DNA of 64,000 nt from assembly GCF_020524165.1 (NCBI RefSeq), contig NZ_JAIVKU010000005.1, positions 310,001-374,000 of the forward strand, given 5' to 3'. The notes beneath the pieces were generated by a model. It was given only the letters and a program-made list of their open reading frames with translations, was not told the origin of the DNA and searched no databases. The stretch is from Guptibacillus hwajinpoensis (lineage in GTDB: Bacteria; Bacillota; Bacilli; Bacillales; Guptibacillaceae). The position numbers were made by a program, and so were the translations under genes. Position 1 is the stretch's first letter. Every line of letters starts with the position of its first letter. Positions 62,332-64,000 of the stretch are shown here, one piece after another.

Positions 62332-62943
62332 CTACTCTTCTTTCTTTTCAGTGATAAGGATCTTTAATAGTAACACTTCACTGTCTTCTTGAATCATTTT
62401 CTCTACATCGTCAGGATTATTCAAATCAAACTGCCCCATCTCGTCTGATGTTGTACTCCGATAGACGGCTAGTACTTTTTCTTCATTTAATGATAAGTCA
62501 ACTTTTTTATCTTTAAACGCATAGTCCCAGGTTGCCATAGAACTTTCAAGCATGGGGACCCCGCTCTGGTTTTGCGGCTCTAAACTCACACCCGGAGCAT
62601 ACAAAAAATACAAAGGTTCTTTATTAGTTGGTGTAATTATCCCAAATCCCAAATGGCCTTCAGCTGTTTCATTGTTTGGATCTTCACCATAAATTAAATC
62701 TACCGCTGGAACATCTTCTTTCTTTCCATTTTGATAATGCTCGACCCAAAGCTTAACCCCTCTCTTATCGGCTTGTTTCAGTTCGAATTGAAAATCAAAT
62801 AATCTTCCTAAAGAGAGCTCCTCAAATGTTTTCACATAATCGGACTCAGGGCTAGCTTCTATTTCAGCCGCTTGATTTTGATTCGCGCAGCCTGCTAGCA
62901 AAAGGGTCGCCATGGCAACTGAAAGGATCCATCTTTTCCTCAC
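62332..62943 (-). CDS. Hypothetical lipoprotein
   Basis: A 203-residue lipoprotein. The signal ends in L-L-L-A-G-C, with lipidated Cys19, and the mature part is a soluble acidic domain. The segment W-V-E-H-Y-Q-N-G-K-K near residue 66 and a beta-rich pattern suggest a small extracellular fold, but I do not recognise the family. Its ATG overlaps the NUDIX stop by 4 bp, so the two are translated together. The repeat array follows its stop codon. Confidence 0.72.
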   Translation of the reverse strand: MRKRWILSVAMATLLLAGCANQNQAAEIEASPESDYVKTFEELSLGRLFDFQFELKQADKRGVKLWVEHYQNGKKEDVPAVDLIYGEDPNNETAEGHLGFGIITPTNKEPLYFLYAPGVSLEPQNQSGVPMLESSMATWDYAFKDKKVDLSLNEEKVLAVYRSTTSDEMGQFDLNNPDDVEKMIQEDSEVLLLKILITEKKEE

Positions 62944-63431
62944 TTCTTCTCCTCCAATTTAAGAGCTGCGACTAGAATCGCCTGATAGACCTCATTCCAA
63001 CCTTTGTAGTACATCTTCATATGTGCAGGATCAACAAACCTACGATCTGCTGATTCATGTCTCGCTTTAAAGGGGAGTACCTCATTAATTTTCATGTGAT
63101 AAAATAGTTGATAGCCTACTTCAGGATAAGCACGATCGTTTTGATTTTCTCTGTGATCTACCGTTAACGAACCTATGAATTGACTGTCGCCTTTTACATA
63201 TCCTTCTTCCATGACTTCCCGTGCCAAACAAGCGGCTGGTGATTCTCCAGTTTCTAAATGTCCGCCTGGAAAGTCCCACCCTCTCTTTTTTAAATCGACT
63301 AAAAGAAGCTTATACTGATAAAAGCAAAATCCATGAACGCTTGTAACCACGCTGTTAGGAGGTAATGGGGTTTCACCATTCCAATGCAGTTTTACTTTAT
63401 CTTGTCCCCAATGAACATAGGTAACTGTCAT
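62940..63431 (-). CDS. NUDIX hydrolase
   Basis: A 163-residue cytoplasmic pyrophosphohydrolase. The Nudix box is complete: G-G-H-L-E-T-G-E-S-P-A-A-C-L-A-R-E-V-M-E-E-G, at about residues 57-78. The box Gly, Glu and Arg residues that bind Mg are present. The substrate, a nucleoside diphosphate linked to X, cannot be told. It is the first gene of a two-gene unit with the lipoprotein. Confidence 0.85.
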   Translation of the reverse strand: MTVTYVHWGQDKVKLHWNGETPLPPNSVVTSVHGFCFYQYKLLLVDLKKRGWDFPGGHLETGESPAACLAREVMEEGYVKGDSQFIGSLTVDHRENQNDRAYPEVGYQLFYHMKINEVLPFKARHESADRRFVDPAHMKMYYKGWNEVYQAILVAALKLEEKK

Positions 63432-63456
63432 TCACACTTCCCACCCATCTACAGAG

Positions 63457-63999
63457 TTACGTCTCAATCACATAATCCGCCATCTTCACTGGTCGAACCC
63501 GCTCCAAGTAATACCTTTCTGCCTTCCAATAACGGTCTTCAAATTTCTTTACGTTTTGCTGAGTCGCTGCCGATTCTCGCTGAAACCGCACTTCTTGTGC
63601 ACAATCTAGGTAGACCACCTGATCAAACGCCTCTCGCCACTCGCTTCTTTGCAGGAAGACGCCTTCGATCACAATGATCTCAGCATCACTCTTTTGATCC
63701 AAAAGCTCTTTCTTTACCTTCTCGAGATCCCACTGCAAAAAGTAATATTCCACCCACTCTTCATGCCCCGTGTTGTACCGCCGATTTCGAGGTTCAACGT
63801 AATCGTCTAAATGATAAATAGCTGTACGATACCCTGATGACTCAAAAAAATGTTCAAGTTTTGAGACAAAGGTCGTTTTCCCAGAACGGCTTAACCCATC
63901 TATACCAAGCACATAAGGGGCTATTATCGGGCTTTTTGGTAATAACTTATGTAAATCAAATTGAGACAAGCTGAATCGGGTTGCTCCGATGTTCTTCAC
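63457..63999 (-). CDS. P-loop kinase of the uridine kinase-like family (start uncertain at window edge)
   Basis: At least 180 residues of a small P-loop kinase. The Walker A motif is G-L-S-R-S-G-K-T-T near residue 34, then H-L-D-D-Y-V-E-P-R-N-R-R-Y-N-T-G-H-E-E-W, a hallmark of the uridine-kinase-like proteins of bacilli. I-V-I-E-G-V-F-L-Q is the second phosphate region. The substrate is unproven; a nucleoside or small metabolite is likely. A GTG at 63999 is a possible start, but the window ends one base later, so a longer N-terminus and the ribosome site cannot be checked. Confidence 0.8.
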   Translation of the reverse strand: MKNIGATRFSLSQFDLHKLLPKSPIIAPYVLGIDGLSRSGKTTFVSKLEHFFESSGYRTAIYHLDDYVEPRNRRYNTGHEEWVEYYFLQWDLEKVKKELLDQKSDAEIIVIEGVFLQRSEWREAFDQVVYLDCAQEVRFQRESAATQQNVKKFEDRYWKAERYYLERVRPVKMADYVIET

Positions 64000-64000
64000 T

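Overview
The window looks like chromosome of an endospore-forming, Gram-positive Bacillaceae member, probably from a halophilic or alkaliphilic Bacillus-like genus (inference). Evidence: a gerA-type germination operon, AGGAGG-type ribosome sites with frequent TTG and GTG starts, a SAM riboswitch on cysJI, immune inhibitor A, MprF, SwrC, YjzC and DUF3243 proteins, and a Gram-positive tad pilus operon without a secretin. No rRNA, tRNA, CRISPR array, prophage or complete transposon was seen.

Layout. 1-10.2 kb: membrane proteins, asnB, a methyltransferase pseudogene, a peroxiredoxin whose peroxidatic cysteine codon is TGA, a DinB protein, a cytoplasmic sensor kinase, an acetyltransferase and a hydrolase. 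10.3-22.3 kb: regulators paired with transporters (MerR/TipAS, TetR with a DHA2 pump, a sugar porter, SulP, XRE-cupin with an EmrE-type exporter, PadR with a HAAS membrane protein) and an AlaX editing enzyme. 22.7-31.7 kb: lipoprotein, M50-like peptidase, MEDS protein, threonine synthase, and cysJI under a SAM riboswitch. 31.7-40.4 kb: MBL hydrolase, then a nine-gene flp-tad operon with a divergent DUF192 gene. 40.6-47.5 kb: YjzC, DUF3243, a nitrite-reductase-like cluster (FAD oxidoreductase, NirD-like, HemD-like) without its siroheme subunit, then gerA-gerB-gerC. 47.5-56 kb: a second DHA2 pump with a divergent TetR and four operator-like repeats, aldo/keto reductase, inhA, and a lipoprotein resembling the InhA propeptide. 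56-64 kb: TetR with a SwrC-like RND pump, mprF, a lipoprotein-NUDIX pair whose 3' region carries a 20-bp-period repeat array, and a P-loop kinase at the edge.

How the genes work together: much of the window concerns the envelope and self-defence, with four exporters next to their own regulators, MprF, a secreted metalloprotease and a surface pilus. The cysJI genes supply sulfide for cysteine synthesis and are predicted to shut off when SAM is plentiful.

The two most interesting signals are the candidate selenocysteine peroxiredoxin (TGA at the catalytic position, same frame, with a SECIS-like hairpin just downstream) and the stand-alone membrane-anchored InhA-propeptide homologue beside inhA. 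The selenium-decoding genes are not in this window, so the first claim depends on the rest of the genome.
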